From an uncultured Butyricicoccus sp. (GTDB lineage: Bacteria; Bacillota; Clostridia; Oscillospirales; Butyricicoccaceae), in contig CAKTAV010000001.1 of NCBI GenBank assembly GCA_934532985.1, positions 186,001-250,000 on the forward strand: 64,000 nucleotides of DNA. Direction: 5' to 3'. The translations under genes were made by a program, and so were the position numbers. The notes below the pieces were generated by a model. The model was not told the origin of the DNA and searched no databases. It saw only the letters and a program-made list of their open reading frames with translations. This document shows, in pieces, positions 25,244 through 33,598 of the stretch (its first letter is position 1; every line of letters starts with the position of its first letter).

Positions 25244-25505
25244 TCTGTTCGCAGAGTAAATCTCTGCGTTTAGCTCCCTTGTGCAAAGGGGCGATTTTGG
25301 TGCATACTTTTTCACTGTCTGTTCTCAGAGTAAATCTTACTGTATATCGCGACGCAACCCAGCGAAGCGGTTGTGGCGCGAAGGAGCAAGACCACGAAGC
25401 GGCCGAGCCGTGCTGATGCCTCAGCGCGGCGATGTAGCGCAGTGCGTCGCAGCGACAGCCGAAGCGATAGAGTCGAGGCCGCAGTGATTGCTCACTGCGG
25501 CCTCT
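25244..25505. repeat. Composite non-coding repeat block between gap and lysC
   Basis: From left to right: a boundary motif (25244-25268, CTGTTCGCAGAGTAAATCTC), a fragment of the CCCTTGTGCAAAGGGG hairpin module, a second boundary motif (25317-25339), a complete R1 module in reverse orientation (25344-25456), and a perfect GAGGCCGCAGTGA/TCACTGCGGCCTC hairpin (25476-25505). No credible gene is inside. The final hairpin is followed by TTCTTCC on the plus strand. Confidence 0.8.
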
Positions 25506-25542
25506 TCTTCCCTATATGATAACCAAAAATGGGGATACGCGA

Positions 25543-26748
25543 TTAATCAAAGAACTTTTCGTGTACGGCACGAACGGCACGGGTTGCGTCGTCCAGCTCG
25601 ATGACAACCGAGATCTTGATCTCGCTGGTGGAGATCATCTGGATGTTGATCTGCTGCGAGGACAGCGCGTCAAACATCTTTGCTGCAACGCCCGGATTGG
25701 TAACCATACCTGCGCCGACAATCGAAACCTTTGCCAGACTGCCGCGGGAGGTTACGCTCTCATACTGAAGGCGATCTTTGTTCTCCTCCAGCAGCTTGAG
25801 CGTCGTATCCAGATCCGCCGTTGCCGTCGTGAAGCTAATTTCCTGCTTCTCGCCGTCTCCACCGGACTGAAGAATGATGTCAATGTTGATCTTATTTTTC
25901 GCCAGCAGCGAGAACAGACGGAATGCCTTACCCGGCTCATCCGGCAGACCGGAAACGGTCACGCGCGCAACGTCCTTATCACAGGCAACACCGCTGATAA
26001 TCATCTTTTCCACAGAAGTAACCTCCTTGACCTTGGTTCCTGGATTTCTTGTCAAACTCGAAACAACTTCGAGATCAATGTTGTATTTCTTCGCCATTTC
26101 TACCGAGCGGTTGTGCAGTACCTGCGCACCCAGCGTCGCCAGCTCCAGCATTTCGTCGAAGGTAATCTCCTCCAGCTTTCTGGCGTCCGGTACCACACGC
26201 GGATCAGCCGTGTAAACGCCGTCTACGTCGGTATAAATCTGGCAAAGGTCGGCGTGCAGCGCCGCTGCAATGGCGACTGCCGTCGTGTCCGAACCGCCGC
26301 GGCCCAGCGTTGTGATGCTGTCATGGCTGTTGAGCCCCTGGAAACCGGCAACAATAACAATGCGGTTGCGATCCAGCAGGCTGCGGATGCGCTCCGGATT
26401 GACCGAACGAATGCGGGATGCCGAATAATTCAGGTCCGTCTTAATGCCAGCCTGCCAGCCCGTCAGACTGGTTGCGCGATAGCCCAGCTTTTCAATCGCC
26501 ATCGCCAACAGCGACATAGAGATCTGCTCGCCTGCGCTCAGCAGGACGTCCATCTCGCGCTTCGGCGGGTTTTCATTAATTTCTGCCGCCTTGGCAATCA
26601 AATCATCCGTCGTATCGCCCTGTGCGGATACGACAACTACTACTTCGTTTCCTGCCGCCGCCGTCTTGGTGACAATGTCAGCTACATTAAAAAGGCGTTC
26701 GGCATTGGCAACCGATGAACCGCCGAACTTCTGCACAATAAGTGCCAT
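25543..26748 (-). CDS. lysC: Aspartate kinase
   Basis: Phosphorylates aspartate, the first step toward lysine, threonine and methionine. The start MALIVQKFGGSSV contains the kinase signature KFGGSS. LGRGGSDTTAVAIAAAL binds aspartate/ATP. Two ACT domains follow residue ~260 (SVEKMIISGVACDKDVARVT and KVSIVGAGMVTNPGVAAKMF), so it is of the feedback-inhibited class. Length 401. The ATG at 26748 follows GAGGAGG; the ATG at 26775 lacks a site. It is the last gene of the ACT-hom-thrB-lysC cluster, 60 bp after thrB. Confidence 0.96.
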   Translation of the reverse strand: MALIVQKFGGSSVANAERLFNVADIVTKTAAAGNEVVVVVSAQGDTTDDLIAKAAEINENPPKREMDVLLSAGEQISMSLLAMAIEKLGYRATSLTGWQAGIKTDLNYSASRIRSVNPERIRSLLDRNRIVIVAGFQGLNSHDSITTLGRGGSDTTAVAIAAALHADLCQIYTDVDGVYTADPRVVPDARKLEEITFDEMLELATLGAQVLHNRSVEMAKKYNIDLEVVSSLTRNPGTKVKEVTSVEKMIISGVACDKDVARVTVSGLPDEPGKAFRLFSLLAKNKINIDIILQSGGDGEKQEISFTTATADLDTTLKLLEENKDRLQYESVTSRGSLAKVSIVGAGMVTNPGVAAKMFDALSSQQINIQMISTSEIKISVVIELDDATRAVRAVHEKFFD

Positions 26749-26808
26749 GTGCGTAATTCCTCCTCTATTCTGCACCGAGGAAGCTTCCTCGGCAAATCAG
26801 CTGTGTTA

Positions 26809-27705
26809 TTATTCTTTCACTTCCGAGACAAACGCGCCCACTTCATCACAATGCAGCAGCACCGGCGTCCAGTCCGGAAAAGACTGTGCAAAGTACATCT
26901 GCGCGCGGCTGAAATAGGTCGGATCCGCCTTGTCTACCATCGCAATGATCGTCGGACCAGCGCCGGAGATAAATGCACCGAGCGCACCCAGGCCCTTTGC
27001 ACTGCGGACAACCTCTTCGCCCTGCGGAATCAGCTTAAAGCGATAGGGCTGATGCAGGCAGTCGCCGACAGCAACGCCAATGTTTTTCAAATCACCGTTG
27101 ACCATCGAACCGGTCAGCAGTGCCGCCCGCGCCAAGTTAAATACCGCATCATGGTGCGGGATCATCTTCGGGATTGCCGCCCGCGCTTTCTCCGTCGAAA
27201 GCTCAAAATTCGGGATAAAAGCGACAAAATCAACCTTATCTGCAATCGGGACGCGCACGCTCCATACCTTGCCGTATTCCAGCAGTGCCGTACAGAAGCC
27301 GCCGAGAATCGCCGGCGTGGAGTTATCCGGATGTCCCTCAATGCTCGCTGCCAAATCCAGCACATTCTGCTGATCCAGCGGGTTGCCCAGCAGGGCATTT
27401 GCGCCGAGGATGCCCGCCACCGTGCAGGCCGAGGACGAACCCAAGCCGCGCGTCTGCGGAATCAGGCAATCCTCCAAAATGCGCAGTCCATGCATCGGCT
27501 TGCCGCAGATGTCATACACCTGCTTCGCGCACTGATAAATCAGATTGGTTTCATCCGTCGGCACATTATCTCCGTTGGTTGAGCAAATATCAATCGTATC
27601 GCTCTCTTCCATCAAAAACGTGTTGTATAAATCAAGCGCAATGCCAATCGAGTCATAACCCGACCCCATATTGGCACTGGTCGCTGGAACGGTTACACGA
27701 ATCAT
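26809..27705 (-). CDS. thrB: Homoserine kinase
   Basis: GHMP kinase making O-phosphohomoserine for threonine synthesis. VTVPATSANMGSGYDSIGIA at the N-terminus and the ATP loop TRGLGSSSACTVAG are diagnostic, and the third motif near the C-terminus is LGAFISGAGPTIIAM. Length 298, normal. It lies 10 bp after hom. Threonine synthase (thrC) is not next to it in this window. Confidence 0.96.
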   Translation of the reverse strand: MIRVTVPATSANMGSGYDSIGIALDLYNTFLMEESDTIDICSTNGDNVPTDETNLIYQCAKQVYDICGKPMHGLRILEDCLIPQTRGLGSSSACTVAGILGANALLGNPLDQQNVLDLAASIEGHPDNSTPAILGGFCTALLEYGKVWSVRVPIADKVDFVAFIPNFELSTEKARAAIPKMIPHHDAVFNLARAALLTGSMVNGDLKNIGVAVGDCLHQPYRFKLIPQGEEVVRSAKGLGALGAFISGAGPTIIAMVDKADPTYFSRAQMYFAQSFPDWTPVLLHCDEVGAFVSEVKE

Positions 27706-27715
27706 GCGGTGCCCC

Positions 27716-28924
27716 TTACAGAACGCGCATGCAGCTACGCACGTCGCCCAGGCCCGCGCACAGCTTCTCCATCTGCTTGGTGGTCAGCTCTTCCGTCAGA
27801 CAGGCTGCCTCATCCTTCTTGCCCTTGAGCACTTCAATACCGCCGAAGACACGGCTGAGCATCTCTGCTGCATCCTTGCCGCCCATGCGGACATACCAGC
27901 GGGATGCGAAGTCATCCATCGGACGCAGCAGCTTCTTGCTGCCGTCGCCCCAGCCGATCTCACGGCGTTCCTTCTGATGACGAGCACAGTCAATCATGTC
28001 GGCAACAACAGCGGAAGCGGTTGCCAGCTTACCGGCACCCTGACCATAGTACATGGACTCGCCCAGCATATCGCCGGTTACCATGATGGCATTAAATACA
28101 TCATCTACACAGGCCAGCGGGCTGCTCTTCGGCACCAGATGCGGCGCAACAAAGGCATAGATCGAGCCGTCGTCATTGAGTACTGCGCGGCCCAGCAGCT
28201 TCACTACGCAGTCCGCCTGATCGGCAAACTTCACGTCGTCCAGCGTGATCTTGGAAATGCCCTCGGTCGAAACCTGATCCGGGTCGATGTTGTCGCCGTA
28301 TGCGATGTCCGACAGGATGCTGATCTTGCGGCATGCGTCGATGCCATCCACGTCTGCCGACGGATTTGCCTCGGCATAGCCCTTCTGCTGCGCTTCCTTC
28401 AGCGCCTCGTCAAAGGACAGACCCGCGCGAATCATACGCGTCAGGATATAGTTGGTCGTGCCGTTGAGGATACCCGCAATCTGCGTCATATGGTTTGCCG
28501 TCAGACACTGGAGCATCGGACGAATAATCGGAATACCGCCGCCAACCGATGCCTCAAACAGGTAATTGACGTTCTTTTCCGCCGCAATCTTCAGCAGCTC
28601 GGCGCCGTGTGTCGCAACCAGCTCCTTGTTGGAGGTGACCACATGCTTGCCTGCCAGCAGGCAGCGCTTGGTAAACTCATAGGCAGCACCCTTGCCGCCC
28701 ATTACCTCTGCAACAATTGCAATCTCCGGGTCGTTCTCGATGATCGAGAAGTCCTTAATAAACTTTTCCTGGAACGGATACTCCGGGAAATCACGCAGGT
28801 CAAGAATATACTTGACTTCCATTCCCTCTCCCGCATTTTTGGCAACGACGTCTGCATTCTTATCCAGAATTTCATATACGCCGGAGCCAACCGTACCAAA
28901 GCCCATAATTGCAGCCTTCAACAT
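27716..28924 (-). CDS. hom: Homoserine dehydrogenase
   Basis: Reduces aspartate semialdehyde to homoserine. The NAD(P) loop is IMGFGTVGSGVYEIL, catalytic-domain motifs are GGGIPIIRPM and ILNGTTNYILT, and ANPSADVDGIDACRKISIL is the conserved lysine-containing helix. At 402 residues it lacks the usual C-terminal ACT domain of the ~430-residue Gram-positive enzymes; a separate ACT-domain gene lies 32 bp upstream and could supply regulation. The ribosome site is GGAGG. Confidence 0.95.
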   Translation of the reverse strand: MLKAAIMGFGTVGSGVYEILDKNADVVAKNAGEGMEVKYILDLRDFPEYPFQEKFIKDFSIIENDPEIAIVAEVMGGKGAAYEFTKRCLLAGKHVVTSNKELVATHGAELLKIAAEKNVNYLFEASVGGGIPIIRPMLQCLTANHMTQIAGILNGTTNYILTRMIRAGLSFDEALKEAQQKGYAEANPSADVDGIDACRKISILSDIAYGDNIDPDQVSTEGISKITLDDVKFADQADCVVKLLGRAVLNDDGSIYAFVAPHLVPKSSPLACVDDVFNAIMVTGDMLGESMYYGQGAGKLATASAVVADMIDCARHQKERREIGWGDGSKKLLRPMDDFASRWYVRMGGKDAAEMLSRVFGGIEVLKGKKDEAACLTEELTTKQMEKLCAGLGDVRSCMRVL

Positions 28925-28956
28925 TGTGGTTCCTCCTTCATTTTATACGCTACTAC

Positions 28957-29400
28957 TTATTCTCCTGCTATTACTTCGGCACGGCTTACGCCCTTTGCCT
29001 GACGGAGTGCCTCCATCAAGTCCTCCACTGAACCGTTCATCACGCCGGTTCGCGCAGAGATGGTCACCGAAGCCTGTCCATTGACCGGAATGGTCTGGTT
29101 AATCGTCAGGATATTCGCCCCGAACTGGGCAAAGATAGTCAAAATATGAGACAGCAGACCCGCTTCATCACTCAGCAGCATATGAAACGTGACAATGCTG
29201 TGGGTCGATGCCTCAAAAAACGGCTTGATGCCGTCTTTGTACTTATAATATGCACTGCGGCTGAGTCCGACCTGCTGTGTCGCTTCTCCCACCGTGCGCA
29301 CTTCGCCGCCCTGCAGCAAGCGGTTCACCTGTGCTACCTTCAAAAAAACATCCGGAAGCAGAGACGCTTGGACGATAAAATATCTCGGTTGTCGTTCCAT
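28957..29400 (-). CDS. ACT domain-containing protein (PheB/UPF0735 family)
   Basis: 147 residues. The N-terminal half is a helix-turn-helix-like segment (TVGEATQQVGLSRSAYYKYKDGI) and the C-terminal half an ACT domain (LSDEAGLLSHILTIFAQFGANILTINQ) of the type that binds amino acids. It matches the UPF0735/PheB family, whose role is not settled. Being first in an operon with hom, thrB and lysC, it may act as an amino-acid-responsive regulator or partner of the ACT-less homoserine dehydrogenase; this is inference. Confidence 0.9.
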   Translation of the reverse strand: MERQPRYFIVQASLLPDVFLKVAQVNRLLQGGEVRTVGEATQQVGLSRSAYYKYKDGIKPFFEASTHSIVTFHMLLSDEAGLLSHILTIFAQFGANILTINQTIPVNGQASVTISARTGVMNGSVEDLMEALRQAKGVSRAEVIAGE

Positions 29401-29456
29401 CTCATCGCTCCTTCTTGTCCTTCTACAAAAAACATTTGTTTTCAGTCGGTGTAACT

Positions 29457-29486
29457 ATCATACCATACCCGTTCCAACAATTGCAA
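29457..29486 (-). promoter_or_regulatory. Candidate promoter of the ACT-hom-thrB-lysC operon
   Basis: Minus strand TTGCAA, 18 bp, TATGAT, about 50 bp before the start codon. Confidence 0.5.
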
Positions 29487-29626
29487 CCCCCATTTTCACA
29501 AGAATGTAAGAAAATTGCCGGATTTTTTGGGCATTCTTCAAAACATTGTACCTTGTGTGAACATTTTCCCGTAATTGGCAGACCGGCTTTCCCGCGCCCA
29601 CAGCCCCTTTTCTCGAACTCGGAGCG

Positions 29627-29660
29627 CAAAAAAGAGACTGCATCGCTGCAGTCTCTTTTT
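29627..29660 (-). terminator. Terminator after ftsH
   Basis: AAAGAGACTGCA/TGCAGTCTCTTT stem with T-runs on both sides, so probably bidirectional. Confidence 0.9.
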
Positions 29661-29664
29661 ATCG

Positions 29665-31647
29665 TCAATCTCCGTCATCCTGTGTATGCGGATCATCCAG
29701 CGTATTCTCGCCGGTCTGCTCGGAGCTCTCCTCCTGCGACAGCGGCGGTGTCTCCTCCGGTGCCTCCGAATCCTTCTTCGGCGGAAGATCACGCAGGAAC
29801 AGCTGCTCTCCCGTCACGGTGTCCGGAACGTCCTGGCCCTGGAACATCTTTTCAAAGCTCGTGCCATCCATCGTTTCGTTGCGGATCAGGTATTCTGCCA
29901 CGTTGGACAGCTGCTGCATGTGATCCTGAAGGATCTGCTCACAGCGCTGGTACGCATCCATGATGATGCGGCGAATCTCCTCGTCGATCTTTGCCGACAG
30001 CTCCTCCGAAATTGCATCGGTTTCCACCATATCACGCCCTAGGAATATCTCCTGCTGCCCCTTGCTGTAATTGATCGGACCGATGATGTCGCTCATGCCG
30101 TACTTGGTGACCATGCTCTTGGCAACCGACGTCGCGCGCTCAATATCGTTGGACGCACCCGTTGAGATGTCCTCCATCGTCAGCTTTTCCGCCACACGTC
30201 CGCCCAGCAGTACAACCAGATCGTCCAGCATTTCCTTGCGGGAGGAGTAGAACTTATCCTCCATCGGCAGGCTCATCGTAAAGCCGCCGGCGCGTCCGCG
30301 CGGAACAATCGAAATCGTGTGTACCGGATCCTGCGTCGGCAGACAACGGGTGGCAATCGCGTGTCCCGCCTCATGATACGCTGTCAGGCGAATCTCATTC
30401 TGGCTCATCACGCGGCTCTTCTTTTCCGTGCCCATGATGACCTTGAGGAAAGAGTCCTCGATTTCGCACATGGAAATCATCGTGCGGTTGCGCCGCGCCG
30501 CCAGCAGAGCGGCCTCATTCAGCAGGTTTTCCAGATCGGCGCCGGTAAAGCCTGCGGTGGATTTTGCAATGGAGTCAAAGCGCACATCGCTGGCAAACGG
30601 CTTGCCGCGCGAATGCACCTTCAAAATGTCCTCGCGTCCCTTCATATCCGGCGCGCCGACATAAATCTGACGGTCAAAACGTCCCGGACGCAGCAGGGCC
30701 GGGTCCAGAATGTCCTGACGGTTGGTCGCCGCGATGACGATAACACCCTCGTTCGCGCCAAAGCCGTCCATCTCAACCAGCAGCTGGTTCAGTGTCTGCT
30801 CACGCTCGTCGTGTCCGCCGCCCAGTCCGGCGCCGCGATGGCGTCCGACCGCGTCGATCTCGTCGATGAACACAATCGACGGCGAATTCTTCTTGGCCTG
30901 CTCAAACAGGTCGCGCACACGGGATGCGCCGACACCGACATACAGCTCCACGAAGTCCGAACCGGAAATCGAGAGGAACGGCACACCCGCCTCACCGGCA
31001 ACCGCGCGCGCCAGCAGCGTTTTACCGGTGCCCGGAGGGCCAACCAGAAGCACACCCTTCGGGATGCGCGCGCCGATGGCGGTAAACTTATGCGGGTTCT
31101 TGAGGAATTCAACAATTTCCTCCAGTTCGCCCTTTTCTTCGTCTGCACCGGCGACGTCGTCAAACGTCACTTTGCGCCGGTCATCTCCGGCCAGCTTCGC
31201 CCGCGCCTTGCCAAACTGCATCGCGCCGCGTCCGCCGTCGCCCTGTCGTCCTGCCATGAGAAACCAAAACAGGAAAAACAGTCCGATAATAATCACATAC
31301 GGCAAAATATTTGCCCACCACGGAACCGGCGTTACCTTTTCATCATAACTCTTGATAATGCCGTCCTTGTGCTGTTCGCGGATCAGCTCGCCCATGTCGT
31401 TCCAGAACATTTCGGTGTCCGCAAGGGAATACTCCAGCACGGAATTGTCCTTCAGCCGGGCCTGCAAATTGCCGTCGGTTATGCTAAAGCTTGTAACCTT
31501 TTTGGATTCAAACGCATCCACTACCTGCGAATAGGTCGTCGTAGAATCATTCTGTGTTTGCAGCAGCGCCGTAATCAGCACTACCAAAAACAGCAGGATG
31601 ATAATATAAAAACCAATTCCGCGAATATTTTTATTCTTACTGTTCAA
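29665..31647 (-). CDS. ftsH: ATP-dependent zinc metalloprotease FtsH
   Basis: Membrane-bound AAA protease degrading unfolded membrane proteins and regulators. Two transmembrane helices (about 9-28 and 106-127) flank an extracytoplasmic domain. The AAA module has Walker A GPPGTGKTLLA, Walker B IVFIDEIDA and the second region of homology ATNRQDILDPALLRPGRFD. The zinc site is HEAGHA. The C-terminal ~50 residues are acidic and proline-rich. The start is TTG at 31647, because a stop codon lies just upstream in frame and AAGGAG precedes it. Length 660. Last gene of the gdpP-rplI-dnaB-tilS-hpt-ftsH string. Confidence 0.96.
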   Translation of the reverse strand: MNSKNKNIRGIGFYIIILLFLVVLITALLQTQNDSTTTYSQVVDAFESKKVTSFSITDGNLQARLKDNSVLEYSLADTEMFWNDMGELIREQHKDGIIKSYDEKVTPVPWWANILPYVIIIGLFFLFWFLMAGRQGDGGRGAMQFGKARAKLAGDDRRKVTFDDVAGADEEKGELEEIVEFLKNPHKFTAIGARIPKGVLLVGPPGTGKTLLARAVAGEAGVPFLSISGSDFVELYVGVGASRVRDLFEQAKKNSPSIVFIDEIDAVGRHRGAGLGGGHDEREQTLNQLLVEMDGFGANEGVIVIAATNRQDILDPALLRPGRFDRQIYVGAPDMKGREDILKVHSRGKPFASDVRFDSIAKSTAGFTGADLENLLNEAALLAARRNRTMISMCEIEDSFLKVIMGTEKKSRVMSQNEIRLTAYHEAGHAIATRCLPTQDPVHTISIVPRGRAGGFTMSLPMEDKFYSSRKEMLDDLVVLLGGRVAEKLTMEDISTGASNDIERATSVAKSMVTKYGMSDIIGPINYSKGQQEIFLGRDMVETDAISEELSAKIDEEIRRIIMDAYQRCEQILQDHMQQLSNVAEYLIRNETMDGTSFEKMFQGQDVPDTVTGEQLFLRDLPPKKDSEAPEETPPLSQEESSEQTGENTLDDPHTQDDGD

Positions 31648-31731
31648 TCGTGGATTTCACTCCTTTACATATCGTGTCGTGCAGTATCCGGTATCCTAAT
31701 TCCGGTTTTTCCGCACGTCCACATATACCGC

Positions 31732-32274
31732 TTAGCCGCCGTATACCGCCGGCTTCAGCACGCCGACAAACGGCAGATTGCGATATCTCTGATCATAGTC
31801 CAGACCATAGCCAACGATAAACTCGTCCGGAACCTCAAATCCGCGGTAGTTGACCTCTACCGGTACCACACGGCGGTCCGGCTTATCCAGAAACGTACAC
31901 AGCGAAATCGAAGCGGCGCCGCGCGACTTGAGAATCTTCATCAGATAGCTCAGCGTGCGTCCGCTGTCCAGGATATCCTCAACAACGATAATGTGTCGGC
32001 CTTCAATACTGTTTTCCAGGTCCTTGTTAATCTTAACCTCGCCCGAAGAAACCGTTCCGCTGCCATAGCTGGATACCGACATAAAGTCAACCTCACATGG
32101 TACCTTAATGGCGCGAACCAGATCTGCCATAAAAATAAACGAACCACGCAGTACACTGATAACCAGCGGATTTTTATCCGCAAAGTCTTCCGTAATCTGT
32201 GCGCCGATCTTCGTTACCTTCTCTGCAATTTCTTCTTCCGAAAACAACACGGTCTGGATATCCTGCATCATCAT
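31732..32274 (-). CDS. hpt: Hypoxanthine phosphoribosyltransferase
   Basis: Purine salvage enzyme of 180 residues making IMP or GMP from PRPP and hypoxanthine or guanine. VISVLRGSFIFMADLVRAI and the PRPP motif IIVVEDILDSGRTLSYL are diagnostic; the C-terminal VGYGLDYDQRYRNLPFVGVL is conserved. Three consecutive ATGs begin at 32274, one base after the tilS stop, with an AGAGGG site, so translation is coupled. The tilS-hpt-ftsH order is a well-known conserved cluster of Firmicutes. Confidence 0.96.
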   Translation of the reverse strand: MMMQDIQTVLFSEEEIAEKVTKIGAQITEDFADKNPLVISVLRGSFIFMADLVRAIKVPCEVDFMSVSSYGSGTVSSGEVKINKDLENSIEGRHIIVVEDILDSGRTLSYLMKILKSRGAASISLCTFLDKPDRRVVPVEVNYRGFEVPDEFIVGYGLDYDQRYRNLPFVGVLKPAVYGG

Positions 32275-32275
32275 A

Positions 32276-33598
32276 TCATGCCCTCTTTTCTTTCGTTCTT
32301 TTTTGAATGAGCAACCAAAGCGTATCCTCTCGCCCCTGCGGCGCCGCATCCCACGATGCGCCAATTCCCGCCGCAGCAAGAATGCGTCCTCCTCCGCACA
32401 GCACGGGAAGGGTATCCCGCACATCCGGCGAAATCGCTCGGTCCTGATACAGCCGTTTGAGCGTTCGCTCTCCTCGCGCACCCGGAAGCTGCATCCGGTC
32501 ACGGCTGTTCCAGCCCCGCAACGTAAGCGGTGTCAATGCTATTATACCACACGAAAGTGCAATCGTGTGAGAGAAATCCATATTCCCTGGCGGATTTTTT
32601 GTCAGGCAAACCCAATAAGAGCCAAATTGTACCGGTTTTTCCAATTCCAACTCTACCGGTGAGCCGCGCTGTGCCGCCGCCGTCACCAACAGACGGCCAT
32701 CGCGCCGTTCTGCCCAAAAGCCGCCGGGTAAACTGACACGGCTTCCCTTTCCTTCACACAGCCGCTCTGTCGCTCGGATGTGCCGTATACCGGTTTCTCC
32801 CTCCGGCACGCCTGCCGCCGACAGCACATGGCGAATCGCGCGGGAGCGCACCGCCTCCGGCTGCCCGTTCAGCCAGCGCAGGGTATTTTGTTCTGGCAGC
32901 TCTCCTGCCAGCTGCTCCAGCGCGTCCTCGTCCTGCCGCAGCAGCACCGCCGTCTCTGACGCGTGCTGCGCCGCCTCCGGCACGATTTCCCGCAGAGCCG
33001 GTATCACCTGGTGTCGGATGCGGTTGCGCGTGCAAATATCCTCTGCATTCGTCGCGTCCGTGCACCATTCCTGCCCGCGTCCCGTCAAATATGCCTCAAT
33101 ATCGCGCCGCTCCACACGCAGCAGCGGGCGAATAATGCGGTCGCGAACCGGCGGAATGCCCGCCAGACCCGCCAGACCGGTTCCTCGAATCAGGCGAAAC
33201 AGCATGGTTTCCAGATTGTCATCCGCCGTGTGCGCCGTTGCAATTTTATCCGCGCCAAGCGCCTGCGCACACGCCGCAAAAAAGCGATAGCGCAGTTCCC
33301 TCGCCGCCGTCTCAACCGACTGCCCGGTGCACCGCGCCTCCTGCGCCGCATCACACCGTTCGGACAGAAACGGAATGTTCTCCCGCTGACACAGCGCCCG
33401 GCAAAACGCCTCATCCGCATCGGCCTCTGCCCCGCGCAGGCTATGATTCAGGTGGCAGGCGCAGACATCCACGCCCAGCTCCTTCAGGCACAGCAACAGA
33501 CTGACCGAGTCCGCACCGCCGGACAGCGCGCACAACACCCGATCTCCCGGCTCCAGCATGTGAAATTCCTGTATTGTCTCCCAAACCTGCCGCTTCAT
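32276..33598 (-). CDS. tilS: tRNA(Ile)-lysidine synthetase
   Basis: Modifies C34 of the tRNA-Ile with CAU anticodon to lysidine so that AUA is read. N-type ATP pyrophosphatase loop ALSGGADSVSLLLCL lies near residue 25, followed by HLNHSLRGAEADADEAFC and ATAHTADDNLETMLFRLIRGTGLAGL. The C-terminal substrate-binding domain includes LKRLYQDRAISPDVRDTLPVL. Length 440. It overlaps dnaB by 4 bp (ATGA) and is followed at once by hpt. Confidence 0.95.
   Translation of the reverse strand: MKRQVWETIQEFHMLEPGDRVLCALSGGADSVSLLLCLKELGVDVCACHLNHSLRGAEADADEAFCRALCQRENIPFLSERCDAAQEARCTGQSVETAARELRYRFFAACAQALGADKIATAHTADDNLETMLFRLIRGTGLAGLAGIPPVRDRIIRPLLRVERRDIEAYLTGRGQEWCTDATNAEDICTRNRIRHQVIPALREIVPEAAQHASETAVLLRQDEDALEQLAGELPEQNTLRWLNGQPEAVRSRAIRHVLSAAGVPEGETGIRHIRATERLCEGKGSRVSLPGGFWAERRDGRLLVTAAAQRGSPVELELEKPVQFGSYWVCLTKNPPGNMDFSHTIALSCGIIALTPLTLRGWNSRDRMQLPGARGERTLKRLYQDRAISPDVRDTLPVLCGGGRILAAAGIGASWDAAPQGREDTLWLLIQKRTKEKRA

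Noticed and set aside
25344..25456. CRISPR-like reading of repeated ~113-bp units
   Set aside because: Copies are widely scattered, not tandem, with no spacers and no cas genes.
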